NCBI GenBank assembly: GCA_003254925.1
Contig: QANZ01012400.1
Coordinates: 1 to 64,000, forward strand
DNA from: Chamaecrista fasciculata
Lineage: Eukaryota; Streptophyta; Magnoliopsida; Fabales; Fabaceae
Direction: 5' to 3'
Length of the DNA: 64,000 nt
Made by a program: the position numbers and the translations under genes
Notes under the pieces: generated by a model
The model's input: the letters and a program-made list of their open reading frames with translations, nothing else
Told to the model about the DNA's origin: nothing
Database searches by the model: none
In this document: positions 13,425 to 24,600 of the stretch, piece after piece
Position numbering within the stretch: position 1 is the first letter of the stretch
Layout of the letters: each line of letters opens with the position of its first letter

Positions 13425-13785
13425 GATGGGCTTAAAGTATATTGTCATTTTCAGTTGTACTTATAAAATTTTTTCTGGGTCAATTGTACCCCTAAAATAT
13501 GGTACAAATTTTAGTTATACCCCCAAAATTTTTTTAGTCAATTATACTTCTAATGTTTTACATTTGAGTCACTTGTACTTCCAAATACCCCCCAATTTTG
13601 GGTACAATTGACACAAAAAAAAATATTGAAGGTACAATTGATAGAAAAAAGAAAAGATTTAGGGTGTAATTGACTCAATAAAATTTTGGGGTAAACTGAA
13701 ACTGGTCTCATATTTTGGGGGTATAATTGACAAAAAAAATTGAGAGTACAACTGAAAATGACAGCATACTTTTGAAGTACTTCTG
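13425..13785. repeat. Foldback element with 'caattgtacc' arms
   Basis: The left arm from about 13425 (ATTGTCATTTTCAGTTGTAC) is matched in inverted form near 13745-13775 (GTACAACTGAAAATGACAGC). Internal phrases such as TCAATTGTACC and GGTACAATTGA alternate towards a centre near 13590. No coding content. A related element is at 62.2 kb. Confidence 0.7.
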
Positions 13786-14214
13786 CGAAAAGAATTTAGT
13801 ATGAAAATTGGAATTGAAAAAGGAATGAAAATCTTATCAAATAGATCTAAAGAATTTTATTTGATTTTTTCAACTAATTACGTACTTTCTTACAAAAATA
13901 CTATGGATAGACTGAAATCAACTTGAGAGTCCATTCGGCCTAAAACAAAAAACTTGAGAGTCCAAACTCCAAACTAAATTATTAGATGGGCTTAGGTCTG
14001 CTAGATTAAGCCTTGAAGGCATTTTAAGCCCCGAATCTTTTGAGTTCTAAATGGGCTTTCGCCCAATAATAATCAAAATCTTTACTCCTTATTGATAACT
14101 AAAATTTTAACCAAATAGTAAGGGTTTATTTCAATTTGCAACTTTTTCTACAAATTAACGGCTACTAAGAGTCAATTCTATTTTGCTAAACCTATGAATC
14201 AATAGTTAATACAA

Positions 14215-14600
14215 AGAACTTAGGATTAATATTTCTCTCGTCTCTCATTTCAACTTCAAATGAGTTCTTAAGAATAATTCGTAGCTCTAAATTTGTTGCA
14301 TTCAAATTTGAAACGAGAGAGATATAGTCAACTTTTCTTGTTTGACCATGAAACAAGCAGTGTACTTTTAGAATTGAATTGACTTCGTTTGCTGACGACC
14401 CCAACTAGATAGACAAAGTACTCTTTGAGAACAATAAGTAGCTCTGCACTCGTCACATTTGAACTTAGAATAAGCCATATTCAATAATTTGGGACTAAAA
14501 TGAAATATTTTGTAATATTTAGGACTAATTTGAACATTTTGAAACATAATGGGCCAAAATAAATATTGGGGAATATCCATTTAGAACTAAAATGACCCTT
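14215..14600. repeat. Degenerate foldback element ('gctgacgac' family)
   Basis: The arms contain GAGTTCTTAAGAATAATTCGTAGCTC and a rough inverted counterpart near 14410-14450, around a centre with TTCGTTTGCTGACGACCCC. The same central phrase is found in the foldbacks at 16.3-16.8 and 33.3-34.0 kb, so this is a dispersed family. Confidence 0.5.
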
Positions 14601-14749
14601 TAACCAAGAGAAATTAAAGAGAGGCATTAGATTACAAAGTGTGTGTGTAAGTTGAGGTTGTTCACAAATGACAATTACATCATCATCGATCTGACCATCT
14701 TTCACCCAGAAAAGCCAAAATCATCATATCACGATTCAATGCTTCCAAT

Positions 14750-15266
14750 CTAATTTCTATTTTGCCCCTTCACATTCGGCTGATCGCGATTAGGAGGATA
14801 ATCATCATGATCATCAAAATCAGCTGCATCGATATTATATTCCACATGATATATATAATAGAATATTATTAATATTTAATGCAACCGTCTTAATATATAA
14901 TCCTTCGGGTAAACCGTAAACAACAATTCATTTCATCAAACATATATAACAAAAACGACGAATTTATTTTAAGGCATGCACTTGAAATATATATATATAT
15001 ATATATAAACATATGCAAATAAGAGAATATGCAACAGTTTTTCTGTGTTGCAAGTATACGTTGCCTAAATTTCAAAAATTTTTCAAACTGTTTGCAACAT
15101 TACAAATTTGTTTCAAGCTATCAAAGGCAACACTTTTTCCTCTGTTACCTTAAAAAGTGTTGCAGAAAGCTAAAAATGTTGTAATGAATATACCTGTATA
15201 TGTTACCCCTTTGGTGGAGAAGAGAAGCATCAAAGCCAATACAAGGTTCCATATGAGCTTCTTCAT
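14750..15266 (-). CDS. Small secreted peptide gene 1 (DHQPNV family)
   Basis: Exon 1 runs 15266-15194 and exon 2 runs 14823-14750; the 370-base GT-AG intron is in phase 1. The predicted preprotein has 48 residues. Exon 1 codes for a signal peptide that starts MKKLIWNLVLALMLLF and ends near VTYT. Exon 2 codes for an acidic, histidine-containing stretch with a DDYPPN segment, then RDQPNVKGQNRN and the stop. Four intact family members share this exon structure, splice phase and the PNVK core, which supports a real gene. A DY pair is a common context for tyrosine sulfation in plant peptide hormones; that is inference here. The intron holds an insertion of about 160 bases (15010-15185). A TATA box lies upstream. 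I do not recognise it as a named family. Confidence 0.72.
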
Positions 15267-15410
15267 GTTATTGTTAGCATCTTCATTCAAAAACTTCAAA
15301 CTACGTTTATTAAAGTTTCATATGTTTTTAAGTGAGAATTAAAGCCTTTGCAGTTGGATATATATACACACACAAAGATTAAAGAAGACACCGATAATGC
15401 ACTAGAGCTG
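15267..15410 (-). promoter_or_regulatory. Conserved promoter of peptide gene 1
   Basis: On the minus strand a TATA box (about 15367-15358) precedes the start codon by about 90 bases and sits in the context TATATATATCCAACTGC. The whole block, including ACTTTAATAAACGTAG just before the leader, is repeated upstream of peptide gene 3 and pseudogene 4, and more loosely upstream of genes 5 and 6. Confidence 0.6.
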
Positions 15411-15446
15411 TTAAAAATAAAAAAGTAGAATTTGGCCTACTCTACC

Positions 15447-15701
15447 ACTTTTAATAAACATTCCCATATTTTATTACAAGGCATGAAATGTGCGGGTAAT
15501 TAGAAAAATCACACGACTAATTAATTTGGATAATCATGCATGTATATATATATGCCGCTCATTGAAATTTGAACACTTTTAATAAACATTCCCATATTTC
15601 ATTACAAGGCATGAAATGTGCGGGTAATTAGAAAAATCACACGACTAATTAATTTGGATAATCATGTATGTATATATATATGCCGCTCATTGAAATTTGA
15701 A
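15447..15701. repeat. Direct tandem duplication, 128-bp unit
   Basis: Two nearly identical units (15447-15574 and 15575-15701) each begin ACTTTTAATAAACATTCCC and end near GCTCATTGAAATTTGAA. They lie upstream of peptide gene 1. A diverged single copy lies upstream of peptide pseudogene 4 (about 27339-27432), so the unit is part of the ancestral upstream region of the family. Confidence 0.85.
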
Positions 15702-16025
15702 TTTGGATAATCAGATTATATACATCTGCATACTTTAAATTCCAAAAGACATCATTATGAAAAAACCCACTACATGAGTTGTAGTAATCCAAATAAACAT
15801 GGACCTAGAGCACGATTCTTAATTAATATTATCATATAGAAGTTATTTGGCATGCACTTTAATATTATATTAAAATAAACTAAGAGGCACGTATGCCTTT
15901 AACCAAATGGCAGGATTCAATTTCTGACTTTAGATATAAAGTAATTTTAAATCTCTAAGTCAGTTGTCTTACACATCAAGGTGCCTACAAGTTAATATAT
16001 GAAAATTAACACTCACTATCATCCA

Positions 16026-16869
16026 CTAGCGGAGCCCCNNNNNNNNNNNNNNNNNNNNNNNNNNNNNNNNNNNNNNNNNNNNNNNNNNNNNNNNNNNNNN
16101 NNCCAAAATTTGTGATAATTATAAATAGGTCCCCATATATTGTAAAAAATTATATAGAAGTCCAAAGAATTGGCCTCCCCGAATTTATGTTTCATTTTGT
16201 GTGTATAGGTAGGAACAAAATCATGATCTATTTTATCTTATTTAAATAATATAGAGAGAAAAAATAGGTCAAAATCTTATTTTAGTCCCTAATGTTTATC
16301 CAAAATTTCATTTTGGTTCCTAATTTTTTGTTTAATTTTGGTCCTTTTTGTTTCTTAAAAGCTTTATAATTAGTCCCTAACTATTGAATGTGGTCATATT
16401 TCTCTCGTCTTAGATCCAAACAAGATGAAATCAGAGCTACAAATTAAATTTGGTGAGTTCTTTCTTTGTCCAGTTGGAGTCATCGATAAACAAAGTCAAA
16501 TTGGGCATAAAAGTGGGTTCGAAATGAGAGAAATATGACCAAATTTATAAAACAAATAATCCATTTTCGAACCCTATTTGATGCTTGATTTGATCTCGTT
16601 TGTTGACGACTCCAATTGGGTAAAGAAAGAACTCATCAAATTTAACACGTAACTTTGATTTCATCGCGCTCGAGTTTAAAATGAGAGAAATGTGATCATA
16701 TTCAATAATTAGGAACTAATTATGAAACTTATAGGAAACGTTAAAGACTAAAATGGAATAAAAAATATCGGGGACCAAAATAGAATTTTGAGTAAATATT
16801 AAGAATCAAAATAAGACTTCGGTCAAAAAAAATTCGGCCCTCCTTACCCAAAACCCTGGCTCCGCAACT
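16026..16869. mobile_element. Possible non-autonomous DNA transposon with GCGGAGCC ends
   Basis: GCGGAGCC at 16029-16036 is matched by GGCTCCGC at 16858-16865. Between them lie the N gap and a foldback (about 16265-16840) with arms such as CAAAATCTTATTTTAGTCCC and its inverted counterpart near 16800. 'GGGGCGGAGCC'-type ends are common in plant hAT-like elements. Target duplications could not be confirmed and the gap hides sequence. Confidence 0.45.
16039..16102. other. Assembly gap (64 N)
   Basis: A run of 64 unknown bases. It falls close to the left terminus of a repeat element, a usual place for assembly breaks. Confidence 0.98.
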
Positions 16870-17215
16870 GATATCATCGATGGTGGATACTCCCAAAACT
16901 CAGTTACTAAAGATTTATTATATTAAAATTAATATGAATATTTGTTTTTTACTGTATAAAAGATATAAAATATATATATCAAGCAACCTTTAAAAACCAT
17001 GAAATAGTCAATAAAGAGAAACTAAAGAGAGGCATTAAATTACAAAATATAAAAGTGTGTGTGGGTAGGTTACGTTGAGTTTGTTCACAAATCATCACAA
17101 TTACATCAACATTGATCTCTCATCCTTAACAAAAAAAAAAAAAACACATCGATCTCTCACACATACATAAGCCAAAATCATCATTATATATCAGGATCCA
17201 ATGCTTAATTCCAAT

Positions 17216-17729
17216 CTAATTTCTATTTTCCACCTTCACATTCGGCTGATGATCGCGATTACGAGGATTACCAGCACCACGATCATAATCAGCTGCATCC
17301 ACATGATATATAATTAAATATTAATATTTAATGCAGCCATATTAATATATATAATCCTTCGGGTAAACAATAATTCATTTCATCAAACATATATAGCAAA
17401 AACAACGAATTTATTTTAAGACATGCACTATATATATATACACTAGGGGCTTTGCGTGCCCTAACGGGCATGCAAATATGTATGTAAAATAAATAAGAGA
17501 CTAAATTGTTAACTTAGTAAAGAAAGAGAGACCAAATAATAATTTTTCTCTTATTTTCAATTTCATAGTCTATAATTTTAAACATTGACGACCAGAAAGG
17601 GGTGGAACCATATAATATTAGATATATATATATATATAAACATATACAATATACCTGTATATGTTACCCCTCTGATGGTGAAGAGAAGCATCAAAGCCAA
17701 TACATTATAAGGTTCCAGATGAGCTTCAT
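17216..17729 (-). pseudogene. Small secreted peptide gene 2, frameshifted
   Basis: Exon 1 homology runs 17729-17655 and exon 2 runs 17292-17216. Splice sites and phase match gene 1. Exon 2 is intact and codes for ADYDRGAGNPRNRDHQPNV followed by KVENRN and a stop. Exon 1 carries a 5-base insertion after the AACCTT codons, so the frame from the family start codon ends after 12 codons. Translation from the later in-frame ATG (about 17691) would give a leader of only twelve residues, too short for a normal signal peptide. The intron contains a Helitron-like insertion (17443-17622); without it the intron would be about 180 bases, like gene 3. Probably a recently disabled copy; a sequencing or assembly error in exon 1 is possible. 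Confidence 0.62.
17443..17622 (-). mobile_element. Miniature Helitron-like element A (180 bp)
   Basis: Read on the minus strand it begins TC, flanked by A, and ends with a hairpin (TGCATGCCCGTTAGGGCACG) some ten bases before the terminal CTAG, flanked by T. The TC start, 3' hairpin, CTRR end and A|T insertion site are the hallmarks of Helitrons. At 180 bases it is non-autonomous. A same-length copy lies at 63213-63392 and a damaged one at 51773-51946. Confidence 0.75.
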
Positions 17730-17789
17730 CAAAATCAAGAGGTGGAAAGAGTATTCAATACTCTTTTAGGTTACGACTGAATCGGAAAG

Positions 17790-18530
17790 ATTTTTGAGTC
17801 ATGAATTGATTGATTTAATCGATCGGATTAGTAGTCAGATCGAATACATGATATCATTAATATATAAATAAAAAATATAATTATTTTAAATAAAAGTAAT
17901 TTGTAATTAATAAAATATAATCATAATATGCAAATTGTTATAAAAAAAATTATTATTTAGTCTCTGAATTTATACTAAGTCGAAGAATCAATTTTTAAAT
18001 AATCAAAATATATGACTCAATCCCTAAAATATTACAATAGTTAACAGTTTAGTCTCTAGCTTTAATAACCTAAAAAATTACAAATTCAATGTCTAAAATA
18101 TATAAATTCAATTATAAAAAAATACAAATTCAGAGACTAAATTATTAACAATTGTGATATTTTAGATACCATATCATCTATTTCAATTATTCAAATATTA
18201 ATTTACTGAGTCAATAGAAATTGGTGAGACCACTATGTTTTTTCATGGTTATTTGTCTTACATTTTGTTAGTAACGCGGAGATTATGTCTTAATACGTTA
18301 TGTAATTTCATTTTTTGTGTTCACATTAATTTGTACTTCTACTTAGGATTTGTTGATCCTTTCTAAATTTTAAAACGATTATAAATAAAGGCTTCAGCTT
18401 GTAATGGTCAAAATAATATTGAATATTAAATATAAGCATCTCTAAAACAGAATTCAAATTTAAATTTATCACATATTGTAAAATAATTAGTTTCTTCTGC
18501 TTGACAATACACAACTCCCATGGGTAAGTC
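17790..18530. other. AT-rich spacer, no gene seen
   Basis: A short GA/TC-rich stretch near 17770-17850 resembles the 'CGGTT'-type repeat found at 43.6 and 46.1 kb. The rest is AT-rich with no recognisable coding content. Confidence 0.5.
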
Positions 18531-18925
18531 ACCCGAATTTGAAACTAATTATCAAACCATAAAGTATAAATTAATTTATACTATATACGTACACAAACAC
18601 ACAGACATAAATATATATATATATATATATCAAGCAACCATTTGAAACCATGAAATAATAGTCATTAAAAAGAAATTAAAGAGAGAGGGATTAAGTTACA
18701 ATTACATCATATAAAAAAAGTCTATCTCACTTTAAAAAAGAGCACTTAAAAGACAAAGATTACTTTAATATATAGAGAATATTATCTTAAAAAACTCTTT
18801 AATTAAATGATATGAGACTTTAACACATCTTTAACTAAACGATAGGAGACTTCAACACATGATCATATCGATCTAATAATCTAGCCAAAGCCAAAATCAT
18901 CATATCAGGATTCAATGATTCCCAT

Positions 18926-19253
18926 CTAATGTCTATTTTGCCCCTTCACATTCGGCTTATGATCGTGAGTACGAGGATAATCATCATCATCATCAACTGC
19001 ATATATCGATCCACATGATATATAATAGAATATTATTAATAAATAATGCAAGCATATCTTAATTAATATAACCCTTCACGTAAACAGCAATTCATTTCAT
19101 CAAACATATATAACAAAAACAACGAATTTATTTGAAGACATGCACATGAAATATATATAATATACCCGTATATGTTACCCCTTTGATGGAGAAGAGAAGC
19201 ATCAAAGCCAATACAAGGTTCCATATGAGCTTCTTCATGTTAGTCATCTTCAT
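18926..19253 (-). CDS. Small secreted peptide gene 3 (DHQPNV family)
   Basis: Exon 1 runs 19253-19166 and exon 2 runs 18996-18926. The intron is only 169 bases, in phase 1 (GT-AG), the most compact and probably least disturbed member. The preprotein has 52 residues. The start is MKMTNMKK; the ATG five codons further in aligns with the start of gene 1 and is an alternative. The signal peptide core is the same LIWNLVLALMLLFSIKG. The tail begins with a run of five aspartates and a tyrosine (VDDDDDYPRTHDHKPNVKG) and ends QNRH. The aspartate run before tyrosine is a good context for tyrosylprotein sulfotransferase, but sulfation is inferred. It probably acts outside the cell as a short signalling peptide; its receptor is unknown. 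Confidence 0.75.
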
Positions 19254-19395
19254 TGAAAAACTTCAAACTACGTTTATTAAAGTTTTATATGTTTGACATA
19301 TAACTATATAAGTAAGAATTAGAGTCTTTGCAGTTGGATATATATATACACACACAAAGATTAAAGACGACACCGATAATGCACTAGTGCAGTAA
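19254..19395 (-). promoter_or_regulatory. Conserved promoter of peptide gene 3
   Basis: This is the same block as upstream of gene 1. A TATA box on the minus strand at about 19348-19338 lies about 85-95 bases before the start codon. The match extends to the CACTAGTGCAG stretch near 19385 and resumes at GGCCTACTCTACCACTTTTA near 19425. Confidence 0.6.
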
Positions 19396-20460
19396 TTAAA
19401 AAAAGAAAAAAAAAAAAGAATTTGGCCTACTCTACCACTTTTAATATACATTAACCGGATGACCTTTTAGCAAATTGGGGACGACAATCCTTGCGTCCCA
19501 AGACTATCTTCCCATCTATGTCTAATTTTATTTTCTTGTCATGTCTTTATGATTATATGCACTTTTCTTTTCTTAGGACTTGTATTATTAGTGGTAATCA
19601 AAGTTGTATAACCTGAAACTGTTATATACACCCTTGATTTCTTTTTAATGAATTTCGTTTAGTACCAAAATAAAAAATTGGATAATCAGATTATATATAT
19701 TAAAAAAAATTAAAAATTATCATCGTCTAAAAGTCACCGTCCAAAGTTCAATAACAGTTTAGGTAAAAAAAGAAGTTCAATAACAGTCAAATGATACATA
19801 TCTGCATATATACTTTAAATTCCAAAAGACATCATTAGGAAAAAATAAACGCACTACATGAGTTGTATTGTGGTAATCCAAATGAACATGGTCATGGACC
19901 TAGAGCACGATTCTTACTTAATATTATTATATACAAGTGGATTTATTAAAGTTGATTCAGTGAAACTTCATATTTGTTGAGAAACATGATCAATTAGTCG
20001 GTCGTTCTTTATTATATTAGTTGGTTAGTATTAGGTTCCTATATTAATTATGTGGTTGAGAGCTGAATATTAAATGTATTAGATGTCTTCTTTATGTATT
20101 TATATGCACTTTCTATTGTATTGTTTATCCAAGAATTATTCAATGAGATCTATTTTAATTTCAACAATATTAAAAAAATAAACAATTCCCACCAAAAATA
20201 TTAAACAGTTGCGGCAGTTAGGTTTAAATAGCAGAAGTTGCATATTGCCACTGCATACCCCGTTTTCTTTTGCTTTGAAGATATAAAATTATAAATTATA
20301 CCAATGGTTGTTCTTGCTGCTAATAATGCAATTAATAAGTAAACTACACTCTTTTTATACGGTTTGGAATTCTGCAACTCTTCCAAATATTTAGAAAAAT
20401 TATACTATTCCTTTTTTGAAAAAAAATAAAAGTATATATATATATATATAAATTCATAAT

Positions 20461-21290
20461 GTAGGGGTGTGCAGCGATCGAGTTGGGGTGGGTGAAGGGG
20501 TTATAATAAGTAGCAGGTTAATTTTTTTAACCTGAACCCGATTGTCAACCCGTAGGTTTCGGGTTATGGTCGGGTTCGAGCGCGTAAAATTTTTTTAAAA
20601 AAAATTAGAGAAAATGAAATGTTTAATTATAAATACTTTTTAAAAAAATACAAAAACTATATTCACTTCATCCCTCTCCAGATATCTCACTGCATACAGA
20701 GTTGAAGTTGCAATATTTGATTATATTATTATATATTTATATTTATTCTATATAAATAAATATACTCATTTAATCAAATTAAAACTAAAAGAACCATCTC
20801 GTTCTCTACTCCTCCTTCATCTTCTTCATTTCGGATCCAGTATTTCACGATTTCTGTAGCGACCGACGTCGAGCTTTGAATCACAGCGGCCGATTGCAAC
20901 AACCACCGTCTTGGCCGTTGAATCGACAAGCTAGGGCTTCGACATCGGTGTTAGCATCATCCAACTGCTTTATGTCTGCGAGACTACGAGATGCAAGGTG
21001 AGAGGTGTGTTGGCGTCAAATTTAAGTCTTCATGTAAAGCTTGTGCCTTGTGCTGTGCGATTTGAGAGTGAGAATGAGAGTGGGGCTGTGTCGCTGTGAG
21101 AGTCTTAGACAGTGAGAGATTACATTTCGGAATTTTTTTTTCTCCTTTTTTCATTCATTCGAGACGGGTCGGGTTTAGGCGGGTTTAACTGGACGCGGGT
21201 TAATTCGATAACCCAATTAGACCGACTTTTTTAATCGAGTGTTGTCGAGTCGGGTTTAACCTGGTTAATCCTAAAGTGATTGACAACAAG
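20461..21290. mobile_element. Repeat with CGGGTT-rich ends, similar to the one at 11.0 kb
   Basis: The left end begins GTAGGGGTGTGCA. Both ends carry strings of CGGGTT and AACCCG, as in the element at 11045-12413. The interior (20800-21130) is CT-rich, UTR-like DNA with no long frame. The right boundary is uncertain and no target duplication was found. Confidence 0.4.
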
Positions 21291-21397
21291 AAACGTTAAA
21301 AATATGTTTCTATTATTTTTAAATACAAGCTTGTGATATTTGACAACTTCACATAAAAAGTAAATTATTTAATTATATTAATGTCATCATTTAATAA

Positions 21398-21691
21398 TGC
21401 TAAACTAAGAGAAACCGAGAATGAGAAATTGAAACTAGGAAAAGAATGATTTGCATTACATTTAACAAAGAATACAATATAGTTTATATAGGTGAATGAA
21501 TCACCAGAAATCAGTTAGCTGAAAACAACTCAACAACAACTAAACTGAGCTGGATAACAAACTCCTAACAAACTATGCTGAGCTGGAATATGATACTAGC
21601 ATCTCCAGGACGATAAACTTCAGGAAGACTAAAATCAGGAAGACTAGACTCTCAGGAAGACTAATCTTCAGGAAGGATATATACACTGTCA
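21398..21691 (-). repeat. 3' LTR of the Copia element
   Basis: A 294-base copy, at the 3' side in element orientation. Its first three transcribed bases (TGA) are also the stop codon of the gag-pol frame. Confidence 0.95.
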
Positions 21692-24600
21692 TCCCCCCTC
21701 AAGCAGATGATTCCTGTCACCAATCATAAGATAAGATCTAAAGTCAAGGAACAGCTGCTTGGACAATGGTTTTGTAAAACCATCAGCAACTTGATCAGTA
21801 GAAGGAACATGAAGAACTGAAATCTCCCCAGCAATTGCTTTTTCCCTAACAAAGTGTATATCAAGCTCAACATGTTTTGTCCTAGCATGAAGAATCGGAT
21901 TTGCAGTCATGTGCACAGCACTGATGTTATCACAGTGAACTGTAGGAGCAGAAGAAAGAGTAATGCGTAGTTCCTGTAGTAGAGACTTGATCCAGGAGAT
22001 TTCAGCAACTACAGCAGCTAAACTTCGATATTCTGCCTCTGTACTACTCCTTGAAACAACCTGTTGTTTCTTTGAAGACCAACTGATGAGATTTCCTCCA
22101 AAATAAACACAAAAACCCGAAGTGCTTCGCCGATCATCTATATCTGTTGCCCAATCTGCATCTGAGAAGGCAGTAAGCTTCAAATTAGTAGGCTTCCTGA
22201 AGATTAGACCATAAGAGGAAGTACCCTTAAGATATCTGAGCAGTCTTTTAACTGCTTGCCAATGAGAAAGAGTAGGAGCAGCCATAAATTGACACACTCG
22301 ATTTACAGCATAACATATATCAGGACGAGTTACACTCAAATACTGCAGACCACCCACAATAGTTCTATAGAACTTAGGATCAGAAAAAGGAACTCCTTGA
22401 TCTTTAGACAACTTGGGAACAGTAGACATAGGAGTTATACAAGGACTTGCATCTGCCATACCAGCCTTTTCAAGAAGTTCAGTAATATACTTAGCTTGAG
22501 ATAACAAAAGTGACCCATCTGAATTTTTAATCACCTCAATACCAAGAAAATAATGCAATTGACCCATATCTTTAAGAGAAAAAGTTGCATTAATCTGAGC
22601 AATAAGACTTGTCACAGCAGAGGAACTTGAACCTGTTATTAAGATATCATCAACATATACTAGGACATAGAGAGACTGTCCTGAGGAAGTCCTGATAAAC
22701 AAGGATTTATCACATTTGCTATATTGAAAACCAAGAGAAAGCAATAGAGAAGACAGCCTGTCAAACCAAGCACGTGGAGCTTGTTTAAGACCATAAAGAG
22801 ATCGATGCAACTTACAAACCAAGGAAGTATCACTACTCTCAAAACCAGGAGGCTGCTGCATGTATACATCCTCAGAAATAAAACCATTCAGGAAGGCATT
22901 ATTAATATCAATTTGATTTATCAACCAATTATTAGCTAATGCAAGAGATAAAATAATCCTGACAGTAGTAGGTTTAACTACAGGACTAAACGTTTCCTGA
23001 AAATCAATTCCCTCTCTTTGATGAAATCCTTTAGCTACCAATCTTGCCTTGTATCTTTCTATCGATCCATCTGATTTTTCTTTTACTCTGAACACCCATT
23101 TGCATCCTATAGCATCACGTCCAGGAGGCAAAGGCATTAAGGACCACGTTTTATTCTTATGAAGTGCTTGTATTTCATCCTGCATTGCTTTGTTCCAATT
23201 AGGATCATCAAGAGCATGAGAAACAGATTTAGGAAGTGTATGAGTTAGGAACACTTTGGGTTTAAAAATTCCTTGCTTCGCACGAGTAGTCATAGGATGA
23301 GTGATGGGAGTAGAGGAAGTTGCTTTTCGGAAGGAAGAAGTATTTATGGGAATATGAGGTAATGTAGAATTTCCTGAGGAAGAAACAGTTCCTTCAGGAA
23401 CAGAAGAAAGAACAGGAAGATTGTTTTGAGCAGGAAGAGATGGAGGAGACAAATTTTGAGTAACAGGAAATGTATTATCATGAATATTAACAGGAGATGT
23501 ATTTTGAGGAGTAGGAACAGGAAATCTATTTGGAGGATTAGGAGATTTATTCTGAGAAATAGTAGAAGGAAACATATGTTCAGGAACTGAAGAAAACTGA
23601 GGAAGTAAAGGAGGATTAGGAAGTAATGGAGGATGAGTATTTGAGGAAGGAAGCTGAGGAAGTGAATTAGCAAAAGGAAATGTTGATTCATCAAAAATCA
23701 CATCCCTGGCTATATAAATTCGACCTGTATGATAATCAAGACATTTATAACCTTTGTGATTTTGACTATAGCCAAGAAAAATACAATCAACAGTTCTATA
23801 CTGCAACTTATTTTTGTTATAAGGTCGAGTAAAAGGATAACAAGCACTACCAAACGTCCTTAGAAACATATAATCAGGCTTCTCACCATATAAGCACTCA
23901 AAAGGAGATTTGAATTTCAGTACAGCTGTAGGAAGTCTATTAATAAGATGAACAGCAGTGGAAAACGCATCAGACCAATAAACCATAGGCAAAGCAGCTT
24001 TAGCTAACAAAGTGAGTCCCATTTCAGTAATATGTTGATGTTTCCTTTCAGCTAATCCATTTTGTTCATGCAAATGTGGACAGCTGATACGATGAGAAAT
24101 ACCATGTTCCTTAAAATACCCAGATAAAGCACGGAACTCACCACCCCAGTCAGATTGCACAGCCATGATTTTTCTCTGAAGTTGAAGTTCAGCAGTTGCT
24201 TTGAAATCCAGGAAAGCTTGAAAAACATCAGACTTTTGTTTTAACAAATACATCCAACAAAATCTAGTACAAGCATCAGTAAAGTGAACATAATATCTGA
24301 AACCAGAGGTTGAAACTACTGGAGCAGGACCCCAAAGATCTGTATGAATTAACTGAAGAGGAAATTGATAGGTAGAAGTTGAAGGATAAGAAGGAAACTT
24401 ATGGAACTTTCCATAACAGCAGGCTTTGCAAACCTCAATAGCTCTTTTATTAGAAGGAAGAACAACATTACAATCCTGAAGAATACTAGAAACAACTTTT
24501 TGTGAAGGATGACCTAGCCTATTATGCCAAAGAGAGAAAGTATCACTATTACAATCAGAATTTTGCAGTACAGGATCAGAATTTTGAGATACAGGATCAG

